From NCBI RefSeq assembly GCF_052113705.1, contig NZ_JBGQOG010000009.1:62001-126000 (forward strand): a stretch of 64,000 nucleotides of DNA, given 5' to 3'. Positions within the stretch are counted from its first letter, which is position 1. Every line of letters begins with the position of its first letter. Source of the DNA: JBGQOG01 sp052113705. GTDB taxonomy: Bacteria; Pseudomonadota; Alphaproteobacteria; Rhodobacterales; Rhodobacteraceae. The notes below the pieces were generated by a model that was not told the origin of the DNA, did not search any database, and saw only the letters and a list, made by a program, of their open reading frames with translations. The position numbers and the translations under genes were made by a program. Shown here one piece after another: positions 25,581 through 35,678 of the stretch.

Positions 25581-27104
25581 CTATCCGGCCACGCCGAGCA
25601 CGGCGGCAATATAGGCGCCCGGTGCATGGATCTGTGCCGCCGTCTCACGCAGCCAGGCGCTGATCGGACCGGCGCCCAGCGTCAGCACCACCAACACGCC
25701 CAGCAGCGCCATGGCCGCGGTGATCGCCAGCGCCTGCGAGGGGGCGGGCTCCAGCGCCTCGGCCTCGGCCGCGCCCTCAACCTCATAAGATTTCCAGAAC
25801 ACCATGCTGCCCGAGAGACCAAAGCCCATGATGGCGATCAGCGAGGTGACGAGGATCGCCGCCCAGTAGATCCAGACCTCGGGCGAGGGCCGCAGTGCAT
25901 CCATGATCAGAAGTTTGCCAATAAAGCCCGACAGCGGCGGCATCCCCGCCATGGCGATGGCCCCGGCAAAGAACATGGCGGCCAGCAGACCGTGATTCAC
26001 GATCGGGGCGGCGGGCACCAGCGCCAATTCGGTGGCCCCCCGGCGCGCGCGCACCAGATCGACAATCAGGAACAGCGCGGCGGCGGCAAAGGTGGAATGG
26101 ACCATATAGTAGAGCCCGGCCCCGGTGGCCGCCTCGGTGAATTGCGCGAAGGCGAGCATCATCGTGCCGACCGAGCCGATCACCGAAAAGGCCACCGTGC
26201 GGCCCATATCCCTGGCGCCCAGCACCCCCACCATGCCGATCACCAGCGTGATCAGCGCGGCGGGTTGCAAGAGATCGGTGGAGAGAGAGCCGAGCGTGCT
26301 CTCGGGTCCCACGGCCAGCGTGCCCATCCGCAGGATCGCGTAGATACCGACCTTGGTCATCACCGCAAACAGCGCCGCCACCGGCCCCGGCGCGTTGACA
26401 TAGGTGCCCGGCAGCCAGAACTGGAACGGCACCAGCGCCGCCTTGATCGCAAAGACCATCAGCAAGAGCACGATGCCCACCCGCAAAAGCCCCGTCTCGC
26501 CCGCCGGGATCTGCGCGATTTTCACCGCCAGATCCGCCATGTTCAGCGTGCCGGTCACCGAGTAGATCGTGCCCAGCGCGAACAGGAACAGGCAGGAGCC
26601 CGCGAGGTTATAGACGACATATTGCACGCCCGCCCGCAGCCGGTTCTGGCCACCGCCATGGATCATCAGACCGTAAGAGGCGATCAGCAGCACCTCGAAG
26701 AAGACGAAGAGGTTGAAGGCATCGCCGGTCAGAAAGGCGCCGCAAATGCCCATCAGCTGGAATTGCAGCAGCGAGTGGAAGTGCCAGCCTTTGGCGTCCC
26801 AGCCCGAGCCGATGGCATAAAGCACCACCGCCAGCGCCAGCAGCGCGGTGATCAGCACCATCAGCGCCGCCAGCCGGTCCAGCACCAGCACGATGCCGAA
26901 GGGCGCCTCCCAATTGCCAAGCTTGTAGACCTCAACGTGACCATCCGAGGCGAGGATGCAGAGGAAAATCGCAATGGCCAGCAGCGCCAGCGTGCCCAGC
27001 ACCGAAAACACCCGCTGCAGGATGATGTCATGCCGCATCCACAGCACGATGATCGGCGCCAGCACGGCCGGCAGCACGACGGGGGCAATGATCCAGTGGT
27101 TCAT
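25581..27104 (-). CDS. mnhD: Mnh/Mrp cation/proton antiporter subunit D
   Basis: A 507-residue, roughly 14-helix subunit homologous to the proton-pumping subunits of complex I (NuoM/N type). Typical features are GAFLTGDAFNLFVFFEVLLIASYGL near residue 120 (seen as TGDAFNLFVFFE with its conserved Glu), AALVPFQFWLPGTYVNAPGPVAALFA (KAALVPFQFWLP with the conserved Lys) and the SGFIGKLLI segment. It is one of the two subunits thought to carry ions. Its start overlaps the mnhC stop by 4 bases. Confidence 0.96.
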   Translation of the reverse strand: MNHWIIAPVVLPAVLAPIIVLWMRHDIILQRVFSVLGTLALLAIAIFLCILASDGHVEVYKLGNWEAPFGIVLVLDRLAALMVLITALLALAVVLYAIGSGWDAKGWHFHSLLQFQLMGICGAFLTGDAFNLFVFFEVLLIASYGLMIHGGGQNRLRAGVQYVVYNLAGSCLFLFALGTIYSVTGTLNMADLAVKIAQIPAGETGLLRVGIVLLLMVFAIKAALVPFQFWLPGTYVNAPGPVAALFAVMTKVGIYAILRMGTLAVGPESTLGSLSTDLLQPAALITLVIGMVGVLGARDMGRTVAFSVIGSVGTMMLAFAQFTEAATGAGLYYMVHSTFAAAALFLIVDLVRARRGATELALVPAAPIVNHGLLAAMFFAGAIAMAGMPPLSGFIGKLLIMDALRPSPEVWIYWAAILVTSLIAIMGFGLSGSMVFWKSYEVEGAAEAEALEPAPSQALAITAAMALLGVLVVLTLGAGPISAWLRETAAQIHAPGAYIAAVLGVAG

Positions 27105-27484
27105 GCGCGGCCCTCCCGCTCGGCGTCGCGTTTGGCGGCACGCTCTGCCGCCTGATCCGCCTCGGGCGTCATGTCGATACGGTCATGTCCGGCCAGAATG
27201 AACGAGCCCAGCGACATCATCACCACAACCGCCGTCATCCCGAACGAGATCACGATGGCGGTCAGCACCAGCGCCTGCGGCACCGGATCGGTGTACCCCT
27301 TGGCCGCGTCATCCAGAATCGGCGGCATGTTGACCACCAGCCGACCCGCGGCGAAGAGGAAAATGTTCACCGCATAAGAGAGCATTGCGGTGCCGAGAAT
27401 GACCGGAAACACCCGCAGCCGCAGGATCAGATAGACCCCTGCCGCCGTCATCGCCGCCACGGCGCTTGCCACCAGAAGTTCCAT
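27101..27484 (-). CDS. mnhC: Mnh/Mrp cation/proton antiporter subunit C
   Basis: A 127-residue three-helix subunit homologous to complex I NuoK. The core GVYLILRLRVFPVILGTAMLSYAVNIFLF (seen as GTAMLSYAVNIFLF) and DPVPQALVLTAIVISFGMTA are family hallmarks. The C terminus is hydrophilic and charged. It lies 3 bases after the large fused subunit and overlaps mnhD. Confidence 0.95.
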   Translation of the reverse strand: MELLVASAVAAMTAAGVYLILRLRVFPVILGTAMLSYAVNIFLFAAGRLVVNMPPILDDAAKGYTDPVPQALVLTAIVISFGMTAVVVMMSLGSFILAGHDRIDMTPEADQAAERAAKRDAEREGRA

Positions 27485-27487
27485 GGC

Positions 27488-30343
27488 TCAGCCCTCCACT
27501 TTCGGGGTCACGACGGGATTGATCCCGGTCGCCCCGGTGCTGTCATCCTCGCCCGACGAGCCTGCCCGCCGCGCCAGACGCGAGAGCGAGGCGAGCGAGA
27601 GCATCACCGCACCGATCACCGTCAGGAAAACGCCGGTGTCAAAGCCCATTGCGGTGGCCAGCTCAAACTTTTCCAGCCCCGGGATTTTGAAATAGCCAAA
27701 GGCCGAGGTCAGGAAAGGACGGTCCGCAAACCAGGCGCCGAGGCCGGTGATCCCCGCCGTGATCACCCCAAGACCGATCAGCACGTGGTAGTAGACGCGC
27801 AGCCGCTCCTGTGTCCAGGCAAAGCCCGAGGCCATGTATTGCATGACCAATGCGATCGCGACGACCAGACCGGCGATGAAACCGCCCCCCGGCGCGTTGT
27901 GCCCGCGCAGGAAGATGAACAGCCCCACGGTCAGCGCCACCGGCATCATCATACGGGTCACCACCACCAGCATCAGCGGATGTTTGTCGCCCGCGCGGTT
28001 CTGGTCCGGTTTCCAGGCGATCAGCTTGCGCAGCCCCTCGCCGTTCATCAACACCTCGGTCAGCGCGAAAATCGCCAGCGCGGCAATGCCCAGAACGATG
28101 ATCTCGCCGTAGGTATCATAGCCCCGGAAGTCGACAAGGATCACGTTGACGACGTTATGACCACCGCCGCCGGTATAGCTGTTGGCAAGGTGATACTCGG
28201 AAATCGAGGGGAAGGCGAAATCGCGGCGCATCAGCGCATAGATCAGCCCGCCGATGCCAATGCCGCAAACCGAGGCCACGGCCATGTCAAACAGCCGCTT
28301 GGAGCGGTGGCTTTCCACAATGGTCTTTTTCGGCAGGAAGTTCAGCGCCAGAAGCAACAGGACCACCGTCACCACCTCGACCGAAATCTGGGTGAGCGCG
28401 AGGTCGGGGGCCGAGAAATAGACGAAAGCCACCGAAACGATCAGCCCGACAATGCCGATCAGCACCAGCGCCAGCAGGCGGTTGCGGTGGAAGGCGACCA
28501 TGCAACCGGTGGCGGCAATCAGCATCACCCAGCCAAGAAGCGGAATGATGCTGATCGGCATCATCGCCCGCGTCGGTTCACCAAGTTGTCCGCCCATGAA
28601 GGCCCAGATCCCGGCGGCAACCGTGGTGATCGAGAAGATCAGCAGATAGCGGGTCATCGCGCCATTGTGCAGCGTGTTCGTCAGATCCTGCGCAACGCGG
28701 CTCACGGCGGACATCAGCGCGTCAAAGATGCGTTTCGCCTCGGGACGCGGCGTTGCCTCCCACAGGCGGTTCAGCGGCGCATGGCTGAGCACGAGGGCCA
28801 GACCGCCGAGCACCGCAATCACCGACATCAGAAGCGCCGGGGTCAGCCCGTGCCAGAGTTTGATATGCGCGTGCACCGCATTGCCGGTGACCGCCCCCGC
28901 CGCCATATCGACGAAGGGCGCGCCAAAGGTCATCGGCATCAGACCGATCAGCACCACCAGCACCACGAGGAAGGCGGGCGCGCCCCAGAGGCCAAAGCCC
29001 GGATCATGCGGCTTGTTCGGGTAATCCGTGCGCTGCGGCCCAAAGAAACTGTGCGAGATGAAGCGGAAGGAATAGGCCGCCGAGAAGAGCGCCGCGATGG
29101 TCGCCAGCAGCGAGACAATCCAGGGGTTGCCCGCCCAAGCGGTGTGCGACACCTCTTCGAGCATCATCTCTTTCGACAGGAACCCGTTCAGCAGCGGAAT
29201 CCCCGCCATCGACAGCGCCGCCAGCGTGGCGATCACGAAGGTGATCGGCATCAGCTTGCGCAGGCCACCGATGTATTTCAGGTCGCGGCTGCCGACCTCA
29301 TGGTCGATGATCCCGGCGCTCATGAACAATGCCGCCTTGAACGTGGCATGGTTGATGATGTGAAACACCGCCGCCACCGCCCCGGCCTCGGTGCCCAGCC
29401 CCAGAAGCAGCGTGATCAGGCCCAGATGCGAGACGGTGGAAAAGGCCAGCAGGGATTTCAGGTCATCCTTGAACAGCGCGATCTTGGCACCGATCAGCAT
29501 GGTCACAAGGCCCACGGTCGCCACGATGTAAAACCATTCCGGCGTGCCCGAGAGCACCGGCCAGAGCCGCGCCATCAGGAACAGCCCCGCCTTCACCATG
29601 GTGGCCGAATGCAGATAGGCCGAAACCGGGGTGGGCGCCGCCATTGCATGCGGCAGCCAGAAGTGGAACGGAAACTGTGCCGATTTTGTGAAAGCGCCCA
29701 AAAGGATCAGGATCAGCGCGGGCAGGTAATAGGGCGAGGCCTGAATCGCCTCTTTGTGCTGCAGGATCTCGGAAATGTCATAGCTGCCGGCAATACCGCC
29801 CAGAATCAGCATCCCCGCGATCATCGCCAGACCGCCCATGCCGGTCACCGTCAGCGCCATCCGCGCGCCCTGCCGCCCCTCGGGCAGATGTTTCCAATAG
29901 CCGATCAGCAGGAAGGAGGAGAGCGAGGTCAGCTCCCAGAACACCAGCAAGAGCAGGATATTATCCGACAGGACAATGCCCACCATCGCGCCCTGAAACA
30001 GCAGCAGATAGGTGTAGAACTGGCCCACCGGGTCGTTCTTGGCCAGATAGAACCGCGCGTAGATGATGATCAAAAGGCCGATGCCAAGGATCATCGTGGC
30101 AAAGAGCATGCCCAGACCGTCGATGCGGAAATTGGCGTTCAGGCCCAGCTGCGGCAACCAGTCGAACCGGGCGCTCACCGTGCCGCCCGCCATCACGACG
30201 GGCAGATGCAGGAGCAACCCCAACAGGGCCAGCGCTGTGGTACAGCCCGCGGCAAGCGCCGCCACATTGCGCCCGGCGCGGATCAAAAGACCCGGCAACA
30301 GGGCTCCCAGGAAGGGTAGAGCGACGATAAGGGCTGGCGTCAT
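27488..30343 (-). CDS. phaAB: Fused Mnh/Mrp antiporter subunit A/B (PhaAB type)
   Basis: A 951-residue fusion: residues to about 480 match NuoL-like subunit A, with LVFWELTSLSSFLLIGYW, the conserved-lysine region KSAQFPFHFWLPHAMAAPTPVSAYLHSATMVKAG (seen as FPFHFWLPHAMAAPTPVSAY) and IGGLRKLMP. The region from about 560 includes the A-subunit end (FSAPDLALTQISVEVV), and from about 770 the B-subunit part (NAPGGGFIAGLVVAIALVMQYMA seen as HNAPGGGFIAGLVVAIA). This A-B fusion is typical of alphaproteobacterial pha systems. The ATG at 30343 is preferred over a TTG two codons earlier. It is the first gene of the operon, so the promoter should lie in 30350-30440. Confidence 0.95.
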   Translation of the reverse strand: MTPALIVALPFLGALLPGLLIRAGRNVAALAAGCTTALALLGLLLHLPVVMAGGTVSARFDWLPQLGLNANFRIDGLGMLFATMILGIGLLIIIYARFYLAKNDPVGQFYTYLLLFQGAMVGIVLSDNILLLLVFWELTSLSSFLLIGYWKHLPEGRQGARMALTVTGMGGLAMIAGMLILGGIAGSYDISEILQHKEAIQASPYYLPALILILLGAFTKSAQFPFHFWLPHAMAAPTPVSAYLHSATMVKAGLFLMARLWPVLSGTPEWFYIVATVGLVTMLIGAKIALFKDDLKSLLAFSTVSHLGLITLLLGLGTEAGAVAAVFHIINHATFKAALFMSAGIIDHEVGSRDLKYIGGLRKLMPITFVIATLAALSMAGIPLLNGFLSKEMMLEEVSHTAWAGNPWIVSLLATIAALFSAAYSFRFISHSFFGPQRTDYPNKPHDPGFGLWGAPAFLVVLVVLIGLMPMTFGAPFVDMAAGAVTGNAVHAHIKLWHGLTPALLMSVIAVLGGLALVLSHAPLNRLWEATPRPEAKRIFDALMSAVSRVAQDLTNTLHNGAMTRYLLIFSITTVAAGIWAFMGGQLGEPTRAMMPISIIPLLGWVMLIAATGCMVAFHRNRLLALVLIGIVGLIVSVAFVYFSAPDLALTQISVEVVTVVLLLLALNFLPKKTIVESHRSKRLFDMAVASVCGIGIGGLIYALMRRDFAFPSISEYHLANSYTGGGGHNVVNVILVDFRGYDTYGEIIVLGIAALAIFALTEVLMNGEGLRKLIAWKPDQNRAGDKHPLMLVVVTRMMMPVALTVGLFIFLRGHNAPGGGFIAGLVVAIALVMQYMASGFAWTQERLRVYYHVLIGLGVITAGITGLGAWFADRPFLTSAFGYFKIPGLEKFELATAMGFDTGVFLTVIGAVMLSLASLSRLARRAGSSGEDDSTGATGINPVVTPKVEG

Positions 30344-30441
30344 CGGCAACGGGTCCGTTCTTAGGGTCGTTATGAGGGGCGAGGGCCTTGGGCGCGAAGT
30401 GCTCTTTAACTGATTTACCCCCCCCCGACTGTCAAGCGAAA

Positions 30442-30471
30442 GCGACCCGAAAGCCGGGGCTTTCGGGTCGC
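30442..30471 (-). terminator. Terminator of the smo-mtlK operon
   Basis: A perfect 14-bp stem (30442-30455 with 30458-30471) lies just after the mtlK stop. Read on the minus strand it is followed by TTTCGCTT. Confidence 0.82.
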
Positions 30472-30498
30472 AAGATACTCGTTACGCAACGAGGGAGC

Positions 30499-31971
30499 TC
30501 AGAAATCGTCGCCGAGATAGGCGGTCAGAGCCGCCGTGGTGCCCTCGGCCCAGATCCGGTCCAGCCAATAGGCAAACCGGGCCGCCACATGGGCATCCTG
30601 ACCGAGATCGCCGTAGACCTCGGCCATCGCCAACCATTCGGCCGGATCGGCCTTGGCGCGGCGGGCACGGGCCTGCAACATCTCCCAGTTCGGGTCATTG
30701 GCTTCGGTCACCGCACCGCTGTCGGTCGTGCCCTCGCAATAGCGGCACCAAAGCGCGGAGAGCAGGATCAACCCCTCTGCCGCACCGCCCGCCGCGCGCT
30801 GATCGCGGATGGAGGGGATGATGAATTTCGGCTGCCGGTTCGAGCCATCAAGGCAGAGGCGGCGCACGGTATCGGCCACCTCTGGATTGGCAAAGCGGTT
30901 GATGATCAAGGCTTTGTAATCATTCAGATCTTGCCCCGGAACCTCCGGCACGATCGGCAGGACTTCGGTGGTCTCCACCTTGTCGAGGAAGGCCCGGATC
31001 AGCGGGTGTTCCATCGCCTCATGCACGAAGTGAATGTCCAGCAAACCGCCCGGATAGGCGATGATCGCATGGCCGCCATTCAGGATGCGGATCTTCATCG
31101 TCTCGAACTTGTCGACATGCGGGGTGAAGGTCACACCGACCTTTTCCAGCGCCGGACGCCCGGTCGGAAAATGGTCCTCCATCACCCATTGGCGGAACGG
31201 TTCGCAGGTGACGGGAGAGGCATCCTCCAGCCCGAATGCCGCCGCCATCGCGCGCTCTCGCGGGCCGGTGGCGGGGGTGATCCGGTCCACCATCGAATTC
31301 GGAAAAGCGACATTTGACATGATCCATTCCGCCAGCTCGGCGTCGATCAGACGGGCCAGCCCGACCACCGCATCGCGGGTGACGCGGCCATTGTGCGGCA
31401 CGTTGTCACAACACATGACGGTGAAGGGGGCCACCCCCGCGCCGCGCCGCGCGCCCAGCGCCGCCACGATGGCGCCAAACACCGTATCGGGCGTTGCAGG
31501 GTTGGCCGCATCCTTGGCAATATCGGGATGCGAGGGGCTGAAGGTGCCGGTTTTGGGGTCGATATAATAGCCGCCCTCGGTCACCGTCAGGCTGACGATG
31601 CGAATCGCGGGGTCGGACATCGCCTTGATCAGGCTGGCGTTTCCCGCCTCAACCGGCACAAAGCCCGCCATCGCACCGATGATCCGGGCGCTGTGATTGC
31701 CCGGCTCCAGCTCGGTCACGCTCGACATCCAGTCCTGCGCTTCCAGCGCGCTGCGCATCTTGGCGTCGCCCTCGCGCACCCCGGCCCCGAGCAGGGCCCA
31801 GTCATGCCCCTCGCCCAGATTGAACAGGTCATCGAGATAGACCGCCATATGCGCGCGGTGGAAATTGCCGCAGCCGACATGGACGATGCCGGGGGTCAAA
31901 GCGGCGCGGTCATAGTGCGGGCGGGCGACATTCGCGGGCAGGTCGCCCAGCGTGGCATTCGAGATTTTCAT
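30499..31971 (-). CDS. mtlK: Mannitol 2-dehydrogenase
   Basis: A 490-residue long-chain polyol dehydrogenase that oxidises D-mannitol (and often D-arabitol) with NAD to fructose. The NAD-binding region is GIVHVGCGNFHRAHMA near residue 28, SLTVTEGGYYID, CDNVPHNGR and the catalytic KIRILNGGHAIIAYPG near residue 297 with its lysine. It lies 1 base after smoS and ends the operon at a terminator. No fructokinase gene follows in this window. Confidence 0.94.
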   Translation of the reverse strand: MKISNATLGDLPANVARPHYDRAALTPGIVHVGCGNFHRAHMAVYLDDLFNLGEGHDWALLGAGVREGDAKMRSALEAQDWMSSVTELEPGNHSARIIGAMAGFVPVEAGNASLIKAMSDPAIRIVSLTVTEGGYYIDPKTGTFSPSHPDIAKDAANPATPDTVFGAIVAALGARRGAGVAPFTVMCCDNVPHNGRVTRDAVVGLARLIDAELAEWIMSNVAFPNSMVDRITPATGPRERAMAAAFGLEDASPVTCEPFRQWVMEDHFPTGRPALEKVGVTFTPHVDKFETMKIRILNGGHAIIAYPGGLLDIHFVHEAMEHPLIRAFLDKVETTEVLPIVPEVPGQDLNDYKALIINRFANPEVADTVRRLCLDGSNRQPKFIIPSIRDQRAAGGAAEGLILLSALWCRYCEGTTDSGAVTEANDPNWEMLQARARRAKADPAEWLAMAEVYGDLGQDAHVAARFAYWLDRIWAEGTTAALTAYLGDDF

Positions 31972-31972
31972 G

Positions 31973-32739
31973 TCAGCTCATCCAGTTTCCGCCGTCGACG
32001 TTATACGTCTGGGCAACGATGTAATCGGCCTCGGGCGAAGCGAGGAAAATGGCCATCCCGGTCAGATCCTCGGCCCGGCCCATGCGGCCAAAGGGAACCG
32101 CCTCGCCCACCAGCTTTTTCTTCTCGCCGGGGGCGCGGTTCTCGTATTTGGCAAAGAGCGCATCGACGCCGTCCCAATGCTCACCATCAACCACGCCGGG
32201 CGCGATGGCATTCACATTGATGCCGTAGGGGATCAGGTTTAGCCCCGCGCTTTGCGTCAGGCTGATCACCGCCGCCTTGGTGGCGCAGTACACCGCCACC
32301 AGACTTTCGCCCCGGCGCCCGGCCTGGCTGGCCATGTTGATGATCTTGCCGCCGCGCCCTTGGGCGATCATCAGCTTTGCCGCCGCCTGCATGGTGAACA
32401 ACGTGCCCGCCACATTCACCGAAAACAGCCGATCATAGCTTTGCCGGGTTATCTCGGCGATCGGGGCCGCGTCAAACAGCGCCGCATTGTTGATCAGGAT
32501 GTCGATGCCGCCGGTGGCGGCAATCTCGGCAAAGGCCGCGTCGAGGCTCTCTTGCGAGGTGACATCGAGGCGCAGCGCACGGGCCCCTGCCCCGATGCTG
32601 GCGGCCGAAGCTTCAGCCGCCGCCAGATTGATATCGCCCAGAATGACCTGCGCGCCTTCGGCCGCATAGGCCTTGGCAAAGGTCAGGCCGATGCCGCGCG
32701 CGGCGCCGGTGATCAGCGCGATTTTCCCCTGAAGCCGCA

Positions 32740-32740
<1 letters not shown>
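31973..32740 (-). CDS. smoS: Sorbitol dehydrogenase (SDR family)
   Basis: A 255-residue SDR enzyme that oxidises D-sorbitol to fructose (and galactitol to tagatose in the R. sphaeroides relative) with NAD. The cofactor motif ITGAARGIG, the NNAALFD segment, and the catalytic MASQAGRRGE...YCATK (Ser, YxxxK) are visible. The last 40 residues, AEDLTGMAIFLASPEADYIV and onward, are almost identical to the R. sphaeroides enzyme as I remember it. Its start overlaps the smoK stop by one base, so it belongs to the polyol operon. Confidence 0.94.
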
Positions 32741-33738
<998 letters not shown>

Positions 33739-33747
33739 GATCTTTCC

Positions 33748-34578
33748 TTATTTCACCGCGCCGAAGGTCAGGCCACGCACCAATTGTTTCTGGGAGAACC
33801 ACCCGAGAATCAGGATCGGCGCGATGGCGAGCGTCGAGGCCGCCGAAAGTTTCGCGTAAAAGAGGCCCTCGGGGCTGGAATAGCTGGCGATGAAGGCCGT
33901 GAGCGGCGCGGCTTTCGCGGCCGTCAGGTTCAGCGTCCAGAAGGCTTCGTTCCAGGCGAGGATGATGTTCAACAGAAGGGTCGAGGCGATGCCCGGCACG
34001 GCCATTGGCGTCAGCACATAGAGGATCTCGGCTTTCAGCCCGGCACCGTCCATGCGCGCGGCCTCCAGGATCTCGCCGGGGATCTCCTTGAAATAGGTGT
34101 AGAGCATCCAGACCACGATCGGCAGGTTCATCAGCGCCAGCACCACCACCAGCCCGCTGCGGGTATCGAGCAGCCCCAGATCGCGGAACAACAGGTAGAT
34201 CGGCACCAAGACACCCACGGCGGGCATCATCTTGGTCGAGAGCATCCACATCAGCACGTCTTTGGTGCGCGGGCCCGGCACAAAGGCCATGGCCCAGGCG
34301 GCGGGGATGGCGATGACCAGCGCCAGGATGGTCGAGCCGCCCGAAATCACCACCGAGTTCCAGAAATGCCGGAAATAGTCCGAGCGCGCCTGCACCGTCA
34401 CATAGTTTTCCAGCGTCCAGTGGAAGAACAGGAATTTCGGCGGGCTGGCGATGGCATCGCCCTCGGATTTGAAACTGGTCAGGATCGTCCAGAGGATCGG
34501 GAAGAAGATCACGATCCCGATGGCCCAGGCGAGCGCGGTGAAGGCGGCCTTGCGGCGGGGGGAAACAGCACGTGCCAT
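33748..34578 (-). CDS. smoG: Polyol ABC transporter permease
   Basis: A 276-residue inner-membrane permease of the MalG type with six predicted helices. The EAA loop, which contacts the ATPase, is EAARMDGAGLKAEILYVLTPMAVPGIAS (EAARMDGAGLKAEILYVLTP) near residue 187. It starts 3 bases after smoF and forms a heterodimer with it. Confidence 0.94.
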   Translation of the reverse strand: MARAVSPRRKAAFTALAWAIGIVIFFPILWTILTSFKSEGDAIASPPKFLFFHWTLENYVTVQARSDYFRHFWNSVVISGGSTILALVIAIPAAWAMAFVPGPRTKDVLMWMLSTKMMPAVGVLVPIYLLFRDLGLLDTRSGLVVVLALMNLPIVVWMLYTYFKEIPGEILEAARMDGAGLKAEILYVLTPMAVPGIASTLLLNIILAWNEAFWTLNLTAAKAAPLTAFIASYSSPEGLFYAKLSAASTLAIAPILILGWFSQKQLVRGLTFGAVK

Positions 34579-34581
34579 GGC

Positions 34582-35454
34582 TCAGCTCTCCAGATTCTTG
34601 CCGATCATCCGCATCAGGAAGATCGCAACGATATTGGCCAGAACCACCGCGACAATGCCGCCCGCCGAGCCGCCGCCGACGTCGTATTGCAGCAAGGACT
34701 GCATGTAGACGAGGTAGGTCAGGTTGGTGGATGCCGTGCCCGGACCGCCATTGGTGGTCACCAGAATTTCGGCAAAGGTCGACAGCAGGAAGATGGTCTG
34801 GATCAGGATGACCACGGTGGAGGCGCGCGCCAGATGCGGCAGCATGATGTAGCGAAAGCGCGACAGGACACCGGCGCCGTCCATCTCGGCGGCTTCCAGC
34901 TGTTCACTGTCGAGGCTTTGCAGCGCGGTCAGCAGAATCAGCGTGGCGAAGGGCAGCCATTGCCAGGCCACGATCAGAATGATCGAGGCCAGCGGCGACT
35001 GGCTGAGAAAATCATAGGGCTGCATCCCCAACGCTTTCGCCGCGAAGGCGAAAAGGCCGTTCACCGGGTTCATGAACATGTTCTTCCAGACCAGCGCCGA
35101 GACGGTGGGCATGACGAAGAACGGCGCGATCACCAGCACCCGGACGATCCCCTGCCCCCACATCGGCTGATCCAGGAGGATCGCCAGCAACATGCCGCCA
35201 AAGATGGTGATGACCAGCACCCCGCCCACCAGCAGCAAGGTGTTCACCAGCGCATCGCTGAACGCGGGATCAGAGAGGAAATAGCGGTAATTGAGCAGAC
35301 CGACGAAACGCTCGGTGCCGGGCTGAAGCAGATTATAGTGCTGAAGCGAGAACCAGATGGTCATCGCCAAGGGCACGATCATCCACAAGAACAGCAAGAC
35401 GACCGCGGGCGAGATCATCAGACGCCCCGCGATGCGGGAAGCTGAAGTGGCCAT
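34582..35454 (-). CDS. smoF: Polyol ABC transporter permease
   Basis: A 290-residue permease of the MalF type with six predicted helices. The EAA loop is EAAEMDGAGVLSRFRYIMLP near residue 200. The ATG at 35454 (MATSASRIAGRL) follows a GAGG site; upstream in-frame starts would give a basic, cysteine-containing extension that lies in the smoE-smoF spacer. A 224-base spacer with a strong hairpin separates it from smoE. Confidence 0.94.
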   Translation of the reverse strand: MATSASRIAGRLMISPAVVLLFLWMIVPLAMTIWFSLQHYNLLQPGTERFVGLLNYRYFLSDPAFSDALVNTLLLVGGVLVITIFGGMLLAILLDQPMWGQGIVRVLVIAPFFVMPTVSALVWKNMFMNPVNGLFAFAAKALGMQPYDFLSQSPLASIILIVAWQWLPFATLILLTALQSLDSEQLEAAEMDGAGVLSRFRYIMLPHLARASTVVILIQTIFLLSTFAEILVTTNGGPGTASTNLTYLVYMQSLLQYDVGGGSAGGIVAVVLANIVAIFLMRMIGKNLES

Positions 35455-35632
35455 TGGGGAACCTCGTGAAGGATTAAGGACCGGAAAAGACGGGCCCGGG
35501 GGCGGCGACCTTGGGGCGGACCGTGTCAGGTCAGACTGACTGAGCCAGGCAGAACAGCGGGACAACCAGACCTGAGATCGGCAGAGGGCGCAGCGCGGGC
35601 AGAAAATGCACGCGCCGGGCGCGGGATGGAAA

Positions 35633-35661
35633 ACGGGGGCCGGCACCGGGCCCGCCCCCGT
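35633..35661 (-). terminator. Hairpin directly after smoE (attenuator-like)
   Basis: ACGGGGGC/GCCCCCGT (35633-35640 with 35654-35661) with further G/C pairs in the loop. On the minus strand it is followed by TTTTCC. It would hold back part of the transcription into smoFGK and protect the smoE mRNA. Confidence 0.7.
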
Positions 35662-35678
35662 CACAAGGTGGAACCTGA

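Noticed and set aside
25152..27155. A very long plus-strand frame opposite the mnh genes, rich in His, Gln and Arg
   Set aside because: It is the antisense of mnhE/mnhD. Codon usage and composition (Arg/His/Gln/Asp repeats) are those of the opposite strand of a GC-rich gene; the mnh genes match known families along their length.
27185..30319. A 1044-residue plus-strand frame across phaAB
   Set aside because: It lies wholly on the antisense of phaAB, lacks any recognisable domain and shows the same His/Arg/Gln bias as other antisense frames here.
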